From Actinomycetota bacterium (GTDB lineage Bacteria > Actinomycetota > JAHEXW01): a DNA stretch of 64,000 nucleotides. Position numbers and translations under genes: made by a program. The stretch is taken from positions 1-64,000 of the forward strand of contig JANXYU010000029.1 of NCBI GenBank assembly GCA_025355855.1, read 5' to 3'. How positions within the stretch are numbered: the stretch's first letter is position 1; the number at the start of each line of letters is the position of its first letter. Under the pieces are notes generated by a model. It made no database searches. It had not been told where the DNA came from and worked only from the letters and a program-made list of their open reading frames with translations. Below are positions 54,150 through 63,932 of the stretch, one piece after another.

Positions 54150-55385
54150 CTAACTAAGTATAACACGTCCGACGCGCCGTTTGCCGACGGTTAGCAACAT
54201 ACCGTTGACTAGCGCTATCTCGGCATCCTCGGCATCGACCGCTACGCCATCGATCCGTACAGCTCCTTGGCGGACCAAACGCCGCGCTTCGCCTTTACTA
54301 GACGCGAAACCCGCGCTTTCTATTAGGTCGATGATTCTGATGAGGCCGGCCGTTATCAGAGCTTTATCCGGGGTGATTTCTTCCGCCAGCTTAGCCAAAT
54401 CATCGCTGCCGGCGTGACCGACCTTGTGTTTGACGTTGAACGCTTCCTCGGCGGCCAGCGCGGTCGGCCCGTCATAATAGAGAGCGACTATCGTCCTCGC
54501 TAAGCGTCGTTTGGTTTCACCCGGATGCAAGCCGCCGTCCTCCAGCCCCGCCTCGATAAAGGCAATCTCTTTGTCAGAGATATCTGTGACCAGCCGAAAG
54601 TATCTAACTATCAGTTCGTCCGGCAGCGACATAGATTTGCCAAACATATCCTCCGGTGCATCCGTCACCCCGATGTAGTTGCCCAGGCTCTTGCTCATCT
54701 TGTTTAGGCCATCGGTACCTTCCAATAGCGGCATCGTCATAACTACCTGTGCTTCCTGGCCATACTCGCGTTGCATGTCGCGTCCAACGAGAAGATTGAA
54801 CTTTTGATCTGTGCCGCCCAACTCGATATCCGCTTTGACCGCCACCGAATCATACCCTTGGAGCAGCGGGTACATGAACTCTCGCAGGCTGATGGGTTGA
54901 TTGTTTTGATAACGTTGGCAGAAGTCATCGCGTTCCAGCATCCTGGCGACGGTATACGCGCCGGTCAGACGTAACGTGTCAGCCATCGTCATTTTCCCCA
55001 GCCAAAAACTGTTGAATACCACCTCGGTTTGCGCCGGGTTCAAGATCCGCATCAGTTGGTCTACATACGTCGCCGCGTTGTCCTTGACCTCTGATTCCGT
55101 AAGCTGAGGCCGCATCGCCGTACGGCCTGTCGGATCGCCGATCATACCGGTGAAATCGCCTACGATCAAAACAGCCGTATGGCCGAGATCCTGAAACTGA
55201 CGTAACTTGCGCAGAACAACGGTGTGACCTAAATGGATGTCGGGGGCGCTAGGGTCAAGGCCTAGTTTGACGCGTAAAGGCCGGCGGTCTTTGGCGGCGG
55301 CCTTCAATTTGGCCTCTAAGCCGTCCGCGGGGATTATTTCGTCGGCGCCTCGATATATGATGGCAAGTTGTTTAGTGATATCCAC
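54150..55385 (-). CDS. tyrS: Tyrosyl-tRNA synthetase
   Basis: Class I synthetase (411 aa from the GTG at 55385). LGLDPSAPDIHLGHTVVL contains the HIGH-type motif, GGTDQKFNLL the tyrosine pocket, LNKMSKSLGNYI the KMSKS loop, and the C-terminus is an S4-type RNA-binding domain (GEARRLVRQGAVRIDG). TAAAAT at 55394-55399 is a possible -10 placed so that the mRNA would start at the GTG (leaderless). The ATG at 55418 (MIRVFVLKSS), with AGGA upstream, is the alternative. Divergent from the PBP gene. No T-box is visible before it. Confidence 0.93.
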   Translation of the reverse strand: MDITKQLAIIYRGADEIIPADGLEAKLKAAAKDRRPLRVKLGLDPSAPDIHLGHTVVLRKLRQFQDLGHTAVLIVGDFTGMIGDPTGRTAMRPQLTESEVKDNAATYVDQLMRILNPAQTEVVFNSFWLGKMTMADTLRLTGAYTVARMLERDDFCQRYQNNQPISLREFMYPLLQGYDSVAVKADIELGGTDQKFNLLVGRDMQREYGQEAQVVMTMPLLEGTDGLNKMSKSLGNYIGVTDAPEDMFGKSMSLPDELIVRYFRLVTDISDKEIAFIEAGLEDGGLHPGETKRRLARTIVALYYDGPTALAAEEAFNVKHKVGHAGSDDLAKLAEEITPDKALITAGLIRIIDLIESAGFASSKGEARRLVRQGAVRIDGVAVDAEDAEIALVNGMLLTVGKRRVGRVILS

Positions 55386-55444
55386 GATGCTTGATTTTAA
55401 CACGAACACGCGAATCATAACTATCCTGATATACTTATGTAGAT

Positions 55445-57517
55445 ATGGCAAAACGCAAACTGACGCATAAATCAGCCAAAGTAAAACGAGTGCTCAAGCG
55501 GGTCGGCATCGGCATCCTTGTCTTTTCTGTCATTGTGGGAGGAGGTTTGGCCGGCATCGCGACGGGATATATGGGCGGGTTGCCCAAACTGAGCGCCTAT
55601 AAAGATCTCGGACGCGACCAGACTTCCAAAATGTACGCAGCCGACGGTACCCTTTTGGCCACCTTGCATGCCGAACAGGATCGCGAGGTCATACCGAGCA
55701 CGGATATCCCAAAATCTTTGCAACAGGCAATTGTTGCCATTGAGGACTCGCGTTTCTATCAGCACAATGGGGTCGACCTGCGCGGTATCTTGCGAGCGAT
55801 CTACGTGAACTGGCGTTATGGTTCCGGTGAAGGCGGTTCTACCCTGACTCAGCAGTACGTCCGTAACAGCTTTATCAAGCCCGAACCGACGATATCTCGC
55901 AAAATAAAGGAAGCGGCTCTCGCCTACCAGCTTGAGCAGCGTTATGCAAAAGACAAAATCCTGGAAATGTACTTGAACACCGTTTACTTTGGTGAGGGCT
56001 GCTATGGAATCGAAGCGGCCGCCCAAACATACTTCGGTAAACACGCCAAAGAACTTACTTTGCCGGAATCGGCTTTGATCGCCGGACTGCCGGGGGCGCC
56101 TAACCTGTTCGATCCTTATGTCAACGCTAAGCTCTGCAAAACGCGGCGTGACCGGGTCTTAACCAAAATGGTCGAACAACACTTTGTGAGTGCCAAAGAC
56201 GCGGCTGCTGCCAAGCAGACACCTATAACGGTAAAGCCGGCCAAACTGCCGACCGAAGCCGCACCTTCAATAGCCCCCTATTTTGTCGAGCACGTTAAGC
56301 TGGCATTGATTGAAAAATATGGGGCCAATATGGTCTACCGCGGCGGCTTGCGTATCTACACGACTCTGGACATGAATATGCAGAAATCGGCTGAGGCGTC
56401 TGTTTTTGGCACGCTCAATGAACCAGGGGACCCCGAGGCGGCCCTGGTTGCGATCGACCCCAAGACAGGGTCCATCAAAGCTCTTGTGGGCGGCCGTGAC
56501 TTTAACACAAACAAATACAACCTGGCGACGCAGGCGCTGCGCAGTCCTGGCTCCGCATTCAAAGTAATGGGCCTAGCCGCGGCTTTGGAAAGCAACATCA
56601 GCCCCAGCCGGACGTATGACGCGTCGGCCCCCAAAACAATTAAGAACGGCGACGAGACTTGGCGGGTTGAGAACTACGAGGGCGGGAGTTTTAGCGGCCA
56701 GATGAGTGTGGCCGAAGCGACCGTCTGGTCGGTTAACGCGGTTTACGCGCAGCTGGCCATGGACGTAAAGGCTAGTAAAATCGCCGAAACCGCCCAGAAG
56801 CTGGGTATCGTGACTCCGGTCCCCAGCTACCCTTCCATTATCTTGGGGGCTTTGCCTGATGGAGCAACGGTTTTGGAAATGGCCAGCGCTTACGCGACGC
56901 TGGCCGACGACGGCGTTTATAACCGCCCCTCAGGCATAGCGAAGTTGACGGATTCGGAAGGCACGGTCATCGAGATGGCCAAGATTCAAGGAAAACAAGC
57001 TGTCAGTCAGAACACAGCCCGGACGGTCAGCAAAATACTCGAACAAGTTATCAGTCGTGGGACCGGGTTTAGGGCCAATATCGGCCGGCCGGCCGCCGGC
57101 AAGACCGGTACCGCAGAATACAAGCAAGACGCGTGGTTCTGCGGCTATACCCCTGATCTAGCCTGCGCCGTTTGGATGGGTTATCCGGAAGGTTCGGTTG
57201 ATATGGGTTATGTTCACGGCTATCCGCCTTACGGCGGCAGCCTGCCGGCTCTCATGTGGCGACAATTCATGAGCGCGGCGCTCACCGACGTAGCGGTTTC
57301 TGATTTTCCGGACGCTGGGAACGTGACTTACATCAACGAGGGAGTAAAAGTTAAAGTCTGCGCTGTCAGCGGACTGCTGGCTACGCCGTACTGCCCAGAC
57401 ACGGTTGATAAATATTTCAGTCCTGGTGACGTACCCAAAGACTACTGTAAAATCCACACTGGTCCGCCCGCTCCGCCTCCCCCGCCCAGCAGCGGCTCAA
57501 CAACCTCTCTGCATTAA
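55445..57517 (+). CDS. Class A penicillin-binding protein (transglycosylase/transpeptidase)
   Basis: 690 aa. TM anchor about 20-42 (GIGILVFSVIVGGGLAGIA); GT51 domain with AIEDSRFYQHNGVDLRGI, GGSTLTQQYVRN, KIKEAALAYQLEQRYAKDKILEMYLN; transpeptidase with SPGSAFK (SXXK serine), SVN (SXN) and AGKTGTAE (KTG). The C-terminus ends in a Pro-rich tail. Builds and cross-links peptidoglycan outside the membrane. Plus-strand orphan facing tyrS, with alr and a FemAB protein nearby. Confidence 0.95.
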   Translation: MAKRKLTHKSAKVKRVLKRVGIGILVFSVIVGGGLAGIATGYMGGLPKLSAYKDLGRDQTSKMYAADGTLLATLHAEQDREVIPSTDIPKSLQQAIVAIEDSRFYQHNGVDLRGILRAIYVNWRYGSGEGGSTLTQQYVRNSFIKPEPTISRKIKEAALAYQLEQRYAKDKILEMYLNTVYFGEGCYGIEAAAQTYFGKHAKELTLPESALIAGLPGAPNLFDPYVNAKLCKTRRDRVLTKMVEQHFVSAKDAAAAKQTPITVKPAKLPTEAAPSIAPYFVEHVKLALIEKYGANMVYRGGLRIYTTLDMNMQKSAEASVFGTLNEPGDPEAALVAIDPKTGSIKALVGGRDFNTNKYNLATQALRSPGSAFKVMGLAAALESNISPSRTYDASAPKTIKNGDETWRVENYEGGSFSGQMSVAEATVWSVNAVYAQLAMDVKASKIAETAQKLGIVTPVPSYPSIILGALPDGATVLEMASAYATLADDGVYNRPSGIAKLTDSEGTVIEMAKIQGKQAVSQNTARTVSKILEQVISRGTGFRANIGRPAAGKTGTAEYKQDAWFCGYTPDLACAVWMGYPEGSVDMGYVHGYPPYGGSLPALMWRQFMSAALTDVAVSDFPDAGNVTYINEGVKVKVCAVSGLLATPYCPDTVDKYFSPGDVPKDYCKIHTGPPAPPPPPSSGSTTSLH

Positions 57518-58470
57518 GTCCTTTTTACCCTGATCAAGCCGGAGAAGGCCGCGACGTCGATACCTTTTTTCTCCAACGCGTCCAAGATGAGGTTTAAGCC
57601 GATGCTGTCGCTGGCGATATGGCCGGCTATCACGACATTCAGATGATGTTTGACGGCCTCGTCCCTGGTCTTCTCGCTCATATGCATGCCGACAATGGTT
57701 CCTACTCCGGCATTGACGAGTTTCTCGATTGCTTTTGGCGGTCCGCCGGTGCCCCCGGTCATATCGATAAAGATGGTTCCGGCCCGGCTGTCCGGCCCGC
57801 CAACTACAATCGTGGGCCCTGAACCGGCTTTTGCGGCCGCCTTGTATTCCGGATATGTCTTAAGCCAGTCAACGACGTCCTGCAGTGTGTCAGGTGCTGC
57901 CGCCGCGACGTCCTTCGTCAATAGCGATGTCACCATATTGTCAGCCGGCGTGTGGCAACACATAAAGGGCAAATCGAGCAGCCGCGCCGCGTCAAGGGGA
58001 CGGTCTTTGTTGACCGGCATTATGCCGCGCGCGACTTCTCTCATTCTTTCATCGAGCAGGGCGTCCCCCACGTTGACCGGCACGCCGAAGCCCTGCCACA
58101 AATCGCTTTGCATCGGCATCACGTCCGCTAAACCGGCATACGCCGACGCCTCCGGATGGTGTCCAATCACAAGGTCGATCGTCTGGCCTTTGGCGCGCAA
58201 TCTATCGACGAGCAGCAGTTCCGGCGTTTCAACATCGATTCCGGCGATTACTGAACGCACTTCCAGCTTTTCGTCACCGTACAAAACCCTGGTGTCGGCG
58301 AAGGGATTCGTCAACCGTTCTTTGTCGAACTCATCTTTCAAAGGGGCGGGTAGTTTCTCGAAAGTCTTCTTGGCTTTTGCCAGTTGGCGCTGCGCTGGCA
58401 CCGGGCCGCGCGGATCGTTGTCCAGGCCCATTTGAACGGCTAGCTTGTAAATATCCTTAAGCTTCATCAT
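57514..58470 (-). CDS. NIF3-family (DUF34) protein
   Basis: 318 aa. LVIGHHPEASAYAGLADVM carries the HHP metal-site, and near the C-terminus VVIAGHIASDSIGLNLILDAL has the second conserved His segment of NIF3-like proteins. Members are hexameric with a dinuclear metal site and are annotated as GTP cyclohydrolase I type 2-like, without proven activity. About 60 extra N-terminal residues precede the usual domain. It ends 4 bases into the convergent PBP gene, and alr precedes it directly. Confidence 0.75.
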   Translation of the reverse strand: MMKLKDIYKLAVQMGLDNDPRGPVPAQRQLAKAKKTFEKLPAPLKDEFDKERLTNPFADTRVLYGDEKLEVRSVIAGIDVETPELLLVDRLRAKGQTIDLVIGHHPEASAYAGLADVMPMQSDLWQGFGVPVNVGDALLDERMREVARGIMPVNKDRPLDAARLLDLPFMCCHTPADNMVTSLLTKDVAAAAPDTLQDVVDWLKTYPEYKAAAKAGSGPTIVVGGPDSRAGTIFIDMTGGTGGPPKAIEKLVNAGVGTIVGMHMSEKTRDEAVKHHLNVVIAGHIASDSIGLNLILDALEKKGIDVAAFSGLIRVKRT

Positions 58471-59658
58471 CTAAACGGCTCCTCCTTTATACAGCTTGAC
58501 GCCGTTGTAAGTGACCGCCTTATAGGGATGCCCGTCTTGCACATATACCTTCGGAACGCGCGAGTTTATGCTTGTCCGACGAGCGGCGATCGTCGCGACA
58601 TCACCAGCGACGATATTGAATAGCTGAGTTACGTCAACATTCGTATGCTGCATCGAAACGCGGCCGACAATCGGTGTAACCTGGCCTTTTATCTCTATCG
58701 GTCCAACGGCTCGGCTGGCCTTCATCCCTAAGCGCGTGAGAAATCGTTTGAGGAAAAACCGCGGTTTGATGGCGATGCTTTCCGGCAGGAGCGTGAAACC
58801 GTCCGAGAAGCCGATTGGCAATGTCGCCAGCACCATGCCCTTTTTGGTTCTCGCTTCAGCCCCGTAACCCACGACTTGAGAACTCTGGTACTCGCGCACA
58901 AACATTACTGTCGATTTAAGCTGCCAAGTTGTTTTAAGGTCAAGCTTCTTTTCCACTGCGGCGGAAGGATACTGGCCATAGATGAGATTGCCGATTCGCA
59001 CCATGTCCATATGCGCCTCCGGCATGTCAAGCGTCGCGGCGCTATTGCAAACGTGTTTAAGTGGAGGGGAATAACCGGCCGCTGCCAGCGCGTCGACCGC
59101 TTTCTGAAACTTGCCAAGCTGTTCGTAACTGTGACGTTTGTCTTTCTCATCGGCCGTCGCAAAGTGGGTATAGACGCCTTCTATCTCAAAATTTCCCATT
59201 TCCTCGATCTTCTTCATAAAAGCGACAGCTTCCTCGGGAAATGCCCCGCCGCGCCCAAAACCCGTCTCGATTTTCAGATGGGCTTTTATATCCTCGCCTA
59301 ACGCATAGGCGCGATGCGACAACATTTCCGCAGTCTTCATTGAGGCCAACGTGACGCTGAGGTCATATTTTATCAATAAGTCGGCTTCTTCTCCGATGCC
59401 GGGGTTGTAGACGAGAATGGGCGCGTCCACACCGCTGCGCCGCAGCTCAACGCCTTCTTCAAGGGTGCTGACACCTAACCATGTAGCGCCGGCCTCGACC
59501 GCCGCTTCAGCGACCTCTACGGCTCCGTGCCCGTAGCCGTCCGCTTTAACCACGGCCATCAGTTTTGTTTCTTCTTTAAGAAGTGACAGAACCTGCCGCA
59601 CGTTGTACTTGATTGCGTCGATGTCAACCTCTACCCAGGTGAGTCCGATATTTCTCAT
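58471..59658 (-). CDS. alr: Alanine racemase
   Basis: PLP enzyme making D-alanine for peptidoglycan (395 aa). TWVEVDIDAIKYNVRQV, PLP lysine in AVVKADGYGHGAVEVA, IETGFGRGG, IRIGNLIYG-type loop (VRIGNLIYGQYP) and GRVSMQHTNVDVT with the catalytic-region Met-Asp. The ATG at 59658 with GGGAGG 4 bases ahead fits the family start; the tracked ORF is 78 bases longer. Follows the FemAB gene by 25 bases; NIF3 gene abuts it. Confidence 0.93.
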   Translation of the reverse strand: MRNIGLTWVEVDIDAIKYNVRQVLSLLKEETKLMAVVKADGYGHGAVEVAEAAVEAGATWLGVSTLEEGVELRRSGVDAPILVYNPGIGEEADLLIKYDLSVTLASMKTAEMLSHRAYALGEDIKAHLKIETGFGRGGAFPEEAVAFMKKIEEMGNFEIEGVYTHFATADEKDKRHSYEQLGKFQKAVDALAAAGYSPPLKHVCNSAATLDMPEAHMDMVRIGNLIYGQYPSAAVEKKLDLKTTWQLKSTVMFVREYQSSQVVGYGAEARTKKGMVLATLPIGFSDGFTLLPESIAIKPRFFLKRFLTRLGMKASRAVGPIEIKGQVTPIVGRVSMQHTNVDVTQLFNIVAGDVATIAARRTSINSRVPKVYVQDGHPYKAVTYNGVKLYKGGAV

Positions 59659-59683
59659 GGTACCTCCCGCGCGCTCGCTGTGT

Positions 59684-60745
59684 TTAGCGGCGCAGCATCT
59701 TTCTGAGTCTGGTATAGACCGGCATTCCATAGTCATGCAGCCAGGCGAACAACGGCTGATATACCGTTTGGTATTCGCCGATGTATTTGACGGGATAGGC
59801 CCCGAATCCGGTCTTAAATCTGACTAAGCCGTGCAACGGATGGTCTGGCGACAGGTCGCAAGGCACGCCGCGAAAATCGTAGATCGGGCAGTCCCGTTCT
59901 TTGGCCCATTTTATCATAGCCCATTGGAGGGCATGGTTCGGCATCACATTGCGGTGCTCGTTGCCGGAAGCGCCGTAAACGTACCAGCATTTGTTCGAAA
60001 ACGCCAAAGCAATCGTTCCCGAGATCGGTTTCCCTTCGTAATCGGCGATAAAAAGCCGCAGCATGTCCCTGGCCGCCATGGCTTCATACATCTTTCTAAA
60101 ATATCCGATGTTTCGTATCAAGAAGTCGTCGCGCTTGCCGGTTACCTCGAGCAGTCGGTAAAAATCGTCGATGTCGGCCACGGTCTTGCCCACCCGTATC
60201 TCGACGCCTTTGCGTCCGGCTAAGCGGATATTGTAACGCCATTTCTCAGTCATTCGTCCCAGAACATCGTCGTCCGAACCCGTAACGTCGAGATGCATAA
60301 CGCAGCGAGGTTGAATGCCTTCAAAACCGCCGTCGCCTTCTGCTGTCGACTTGAAGCCGGCCCCTGCCAGGGCTGATTTTAAGTCGTCTCGAGAGTCATC
60401 CCAGGAAGGATCAAGCTTCACAAATATGGCTCGCCGTACCCTCGCCAACTCACGAATCTTCTCCGCAATTTCTTTTACGAGAGCGGCGTTGGCCAAATCG
60501 GCCGCGGGACCGCATGGTATATAGAATATGCAGCGGCCTAAAGCTTTTATCGGCCTCTCTAGCAACTGGAAACCGCCGACTGTTTTGCCGTCCGCCTTAA
60601 TCAAATAGCGATAGGGAATCCAACCACTCCAGGCCTTGACCTCGCCCCACGCATACGACTGAAAGACGTGCGCTTCAAGCTGGGCGGCGACGGCGGCATC
60701 ATATTCCTCTCGCTGGGATTCATTGATTTCTACAAATTCGTACAT
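59684..60745 (-). CDS. FemAB-family peptidoglycan bridge aminoacyltransferase
   Basis: 353 aa with two GNAT folds. HVFQSYAWGEVKAWSGW near the start, YIPCGP, the coiled-coil region MTEKWRYNIRLAGRKGVEI, and the second GNAT segment YVYGASGNEHRNVMPNHALQWAMIKWA. FemX/MurM relatives add an amino acid from aminoacyl-tRNA to lipid II. The order polX-femAB-alr (with PBP beyond) supports an envelope role; the amino acid is unknown. Confidence 0.88.
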   Translation of the reverse strand: MYEFVEINESQREEYDAAVAAQLEAHVFQSYAWGEVKAWSGWIPYRYLIKADGKTVGGFQLLERPIKALGRCIFYIPCGPAADLANAALVKEIAEKIRELARVRRAIFVKLDPSWDDSRDDLKSALAGAGFKSTAEGDGGFEGIQPRCVMHLDVTGSDDDVLGRMTEKWRYNIRLAGRKGVEIRVGKTVADIDDFYRLLEVTGKRDDFLIRNIGYFRKMYEAMAARDMLRLFIADYEGKPISGTIALAFSNKCWYVYGASGNEHRNVMPNHALQWAMIKWAKERDCPIYDFRGVPCDLSPDHPLHGLVRFKTGFGAYPVKYIGEYQTVYQPLFAWLHDYGMPVYTRLRKMLRR

Positions 60746-60810
60746 TGTGTCCTTTCGTTACGTCATTTGCCAACGAACAAAGTCAGTGAAAGCAAACTCC
60801 CAGTTCCTTC

Positions 60811-62526
60811 TTACTTCAGCATCTTAAGCATCTCGGCAAGCGGCCGAGTATTGATTATATCTCGGGCTTCTAGCCAAGCGCGCCGCCCGACGGCTACGCC
60901 ATACATCATAAAGGAAAGCTGAGCCGCCATATGCGAGTCTGTTCCCAAAGATAGCACTACGCCGCGCTTCCTAGCTTCCCGCGCGTGATCATCTTTCAAA
61001 TCGAGACGATCAGGAAAAGCATTCACTTCTAGAACAGTTCCTGTCGCGGCAGCTCCGTCCATAAGAGCCTCGATATCGACGTTATATGGATTACGCTTAC
61101 CGATAATGCGCCCCGTCGGGTGTGCGATTATTTGAATATATTTGTTTTCCATTGCCCGCCGAAGGCGGAGCATTATCTTCTCGCGCGGCTGCGCGAAACC
61201 ACCATGGATAGCACCGAGCCTGATATCAAATTCTCGCAATAGTTCCGGGCCGTAGTCGACATCTCCATTGTTGTCGATATTCAGTTCTACACCGTTGAGC
61301 ACAGTAATCCCCGCCACCTCTTTGTTCACCTCGTCGATCACGCGGCGGCGAGCGGCGATGTCGGCGCGGGTCATTCCGCCGGCGATCTTCAGTTTCTCCG
61401 CGTGATCCGTCAAGGCGAGATACTCATAACCGATCTCGCGCGCGGCCTCCGCCATCTCTTTCACGCCGTTTAGACCGTCGCTCCAGTTAGAATGGGCGTG
61501 CAACTCGCCTTGTACGTCATCCAGCGTGACCACAACCGGCAGGGTGCGGGCCGCCGCCGCGTCTATCTCGCCGTGATCCTCTCTTAGTTCGGGATCTATA
61601 TAATCAAGGCCCATCGCTGCGTAGATCTCGTGCTCAGTAGCACCGCCGATACGGTTGCCGGTTTTGACGTCGAATATCCCGTATTCGCTGATCTTGAGAC
61701 CCTGTCGTTTGGCCAAATCACGCAAACGGATATTATGATCTTTGGAACCGGTAAAATACTGCAACGCGCTGCCGTATTCGGCAGGTGAGACGACGCGCAG
61801 ATCAACCTGCAGGCCGACGGGCGTTAAGATACTAGCTTTCGTGTCACCCGCCGCCAGCACGCGTGCCACGCCAGGGCCCGCGATGAATTTTGAGGTCACG
61901 GCCGACGGATCCGCAGCGGCCGCGATAATGTCTATGTCCCCTATCGTTTCTTTCATACGGCGCAGTGAGCCGGCAAAATCCGCTGTCTCTACGCCGGCCT
62001 CTGCCCGCAGGGTTTCCACAAGACGCGAAGCCAGCGGATAAGCCTCGTGCAACAGCATCCGACCCTGGCCGGCGCGAACAAGTTCAATGCCGTTTATTAT
62101 GTTTGCTTCGGTTTTAGCGCTCATCCCCGGCAGGGTACGAATTCGCTGAGCTCGAGCCGCCTCCAGCAGTTCGTCGATAGTTGTAACGTGGAGCTCGTCA
62201 AAGAGAAGTTTTGCTTTCCGGGGACCTAGCCCAGGAACGCGCATCAGTTCAAGAACGCGTGGTGAAACTTGCTCTTTAAGCTCGTCATAATACGCCATCT
62301 TGCCCGTGTCGACGAGCTCGGTAATGCGTTCGGCTAGGCTTGCTCCAACCCCAGACAGTTCTGTAAGACGGCCCGCGCGCGCCAGAGCGTTAACGTCCTT
62401 CGTAGAAGTTCGGACGCTTTCCGCCGCACGGTGATGCGCGCGCACCCGAAATAGATTCTCGCCGATTATCTCGAGCGTGTCGCCGATATCGTCCAGCACC
62501 TGCGCGACGTCTTTGTTACTAAGCAT
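60811..62526 (-). CDS. polX: DNA polymerase/3'-5' exonuclease PolX
   Basis: 571 aa. Helix-hairpin-helix region at the start (VPGLGPRKAKLLFDEL), polymerase domain with AGSLRRMKETIGDIDIIAA (metal Asps) and VDLRVVSP, then a C-terminal PHP domain: GELHAHSNWSDG, ALTDHAEKL, GVELNID, ILAVADVxx-free AIHGGFAQP and IAHPTGR. Fills short gaps in base-excision repair. No SOS box was noticed upstream. argH precedes it by 5 bases. Confidence 0.95.
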   Translation of the reverse strand: MLSNKDVAQVLDDIGDTLEIIGENLFRVRAHHRAAESVRTSTKDVNALARAGRLTELSGVGASLAERITELVDTGKMAYYDELKEQVSPRVLELMRVPGLGPRKAKLLFDELHVTTIDELLEAARAQRIRTLPGMSAKTEANIINGIELVRAGQGRMLLHEAYPLASRLVETLRAEAGVETADFAGSLRRMKETIGDIDIIAAAADPSAVTSKFIAGPGVARVLAAGDTKASILTPVGLQVDLRVVSPAEYGSALQYFTGSKDHNIRLRDLAKRQGLKISEYGIFDVKTGNRIGGATEHEIYAAMGLDYIDPELREDHGEIDAAAARTLPVVVTLDDVQGELHAHSNWSDGLNGVKEMAEAAREIGYEYLALTDHAEKLKIAGGMTRADIAARRRVIDEVNKEVAGITVLNGVELNIDNNGDVDYGPELLREFDIRLGAIHGGFAQPREKIMLRLRRAMENKYIQIIAHPTGRIIGKRNPYNVDIEALMDGAAATGTVLEVNAFPDRLDLKDDHAREARKRGVVLSLGTDSHMAAQLSFMMYGVAVGRRAWLEARDIINTRPLAEMLKMLK

Positions 62527-62531
62527 GTTTA

Positions 62532-63932
62532 TCAGGCGCCGGGTGACGGGTCGTTCCCGCGCGCTGCGATAAGTCCTCGGGCAGCGGTAATCTGCGATTT
62601 AAGTTGCTTAGGCGCCACTCCGCCCGCGCTTTCGCGGCGTTCAACGCTCCGCTTCACTCTGATCACATCCAGTACGTCGCGTTCGAACAGCGGTGAGAAA
62701 TCTTTATATTCTTCTAAGGTCACGTCGGTTAGACGTTTATTCTTCCGCACGCATATTTTGACGATGTTGCCCACGATCGTGTGCGCGGCGCTAAACGGTA
62801 TACCTTTGACGGCCAAATAGTCCGCGAGGTCAGTCGCGGTAATAAAATCATCATCGGCTGCTTTGCTCATGCGAGCGGCGTCAAACGTCAGCGTCCGCAC
62901 GACGCCGGCCATGATGCGTAAACATTTTTTCAAAGTGTCGGCGGCGTCAAACAGGGCCTCTTTGTCTTCCTGAAGATCCTTGTTATAGGCCAGCGGCAGG
63001 CCTTTCATTACGGTCAGCATGGCCATCAGGTCGCCTGTCACCCGTCCCGTCTTACCGCGCACGAGTTCAGCCGCATCGGGGTTCTTTTTTTGAGGCATAA
63101 TGCTTGACCCCGTCGAAAATGATTCCGACATTCGAGCGAAACCGAACTCGCGCGAGGTCCACAAGATAAGCTCCTCGGCAAAGCGGCTCAGATGAGTCAT
63201 TGTAATCGCCGCATCCGCCATAAATTCTAGAACGAAATCCCTGTCCGCGACGCCATCCAGGCTGTTGGCAGAGACTTTTGAGAAACCAAGCTCCTTGGCT
63301 ACCAGGTCGCGGTCAATAGGAAATGTCGTGCCCGCCAAAGCGCCCGATCCTAGACTTAGAATGTCAACACGCGTTCGACAATCGATAAAGCGCGCCGCGT
63401 CCCGGTCCAACATAAAGACATACGACATCAAGTGATGCCCGAGCGTGATTGGTTGCGCCTTTTGCATATGTGTATAACCGGGCATGATCGCTCCGCCCTC
63501 GCTCTCCGCTCGGTCGGTCAAGGCCGCCATAAGATCAGCGATAAGCATGGCAACTTGATCGATATCGCTCATGACATAGAGCCGCAAATCGGTAACAGCC
63601 TGGTCGTTACGGCTGCGCCCAGTGCGCAGTTTTCCCGCCGTCTCACCGATCTTTTCTCCCAGGCCGCGCTCAACCGCTGTATGAATATCTTCGTCACTTG
63701 GCGAAAAGGTGAACTTACCCTTATCCATATCGGTTAATATCTCTTTTAGCCCCTTGGTTATCGCCTTGGCGTCCTCCGCTGAAATGATCCCGGTCTTGCC
63801 CAGCATCATTGCGTGGGCCCGGCTAACGGCAATGTCTTCGCGATATAGTCGTCGGTCGAACGAGAGCGACGCGTTGAACTCCTCCATTATCTCAACCGGT
63901 TCAGTTTCGAAACGTCCGCCCCATAACTTCAA
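62532..63932 (-). CDS. argH: Argininosuccinate lyase
   Basis: 466 aa, last step of arginine synthesis. LKLWGGRFETEP start, SRAHAMML, TGRSRNDQ, GYTHMQKAQP, and GSSIMPQKKNPDAAEL (signature) are present. I start at the TTG at 63932 (GGGGAG 8 bases upstream), which overlaps the stop of argG by 4 bases; the tracked ATG 36 bases earlier is inside argG. The pair forms an argGH operon. Confidence 0.96.
   Translation of the reverse strand: MKLWGGRFETEPVEIMEEFNASLSFDRRLYREDIAVSRAHAMMLGKTGIISAEDAKAITKGLKEILTDMDKGKFTFSPSDEDIHTAVERGLGEKIGETAGKLRTGRSRNDQAVTDLRLYVMSDIDQVAMLIADLMAALTDRAESEGGAIMPGYTHMQKAQPITLGHHLMSYVFMLDRDAARFIDCRTRVDILSLGSGALAGTTFPIDRDLVAKELGFSKVSANSLDGVADRDFVLEFMADAAITMTHLSRFAEELILWTSREFGFARMSESFSTGSSIMPQKKNPDAAELVRGKTGRVTGDLMAMLTVMKGLPLAYNKDLQEDKEALFDAADTLKKCLRIMAGVVRTLTFDAARMSKAADDDFITATDLADYLAVKGIPFSAAHTIVGNIVKICVRKNKRLTDVTLEEYKDFSPLFERDVLDVIRVKRSVERRESAGGVAPKQLKSQITAARGLIAARGNDPSPGA

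Noticed and set aside
55472-56044. 190-aa minus-strand ORF opposite the PBP gene
   Set aside because: Shadow of the PBP coding frame; no ribosome site, composition or motif supports it.
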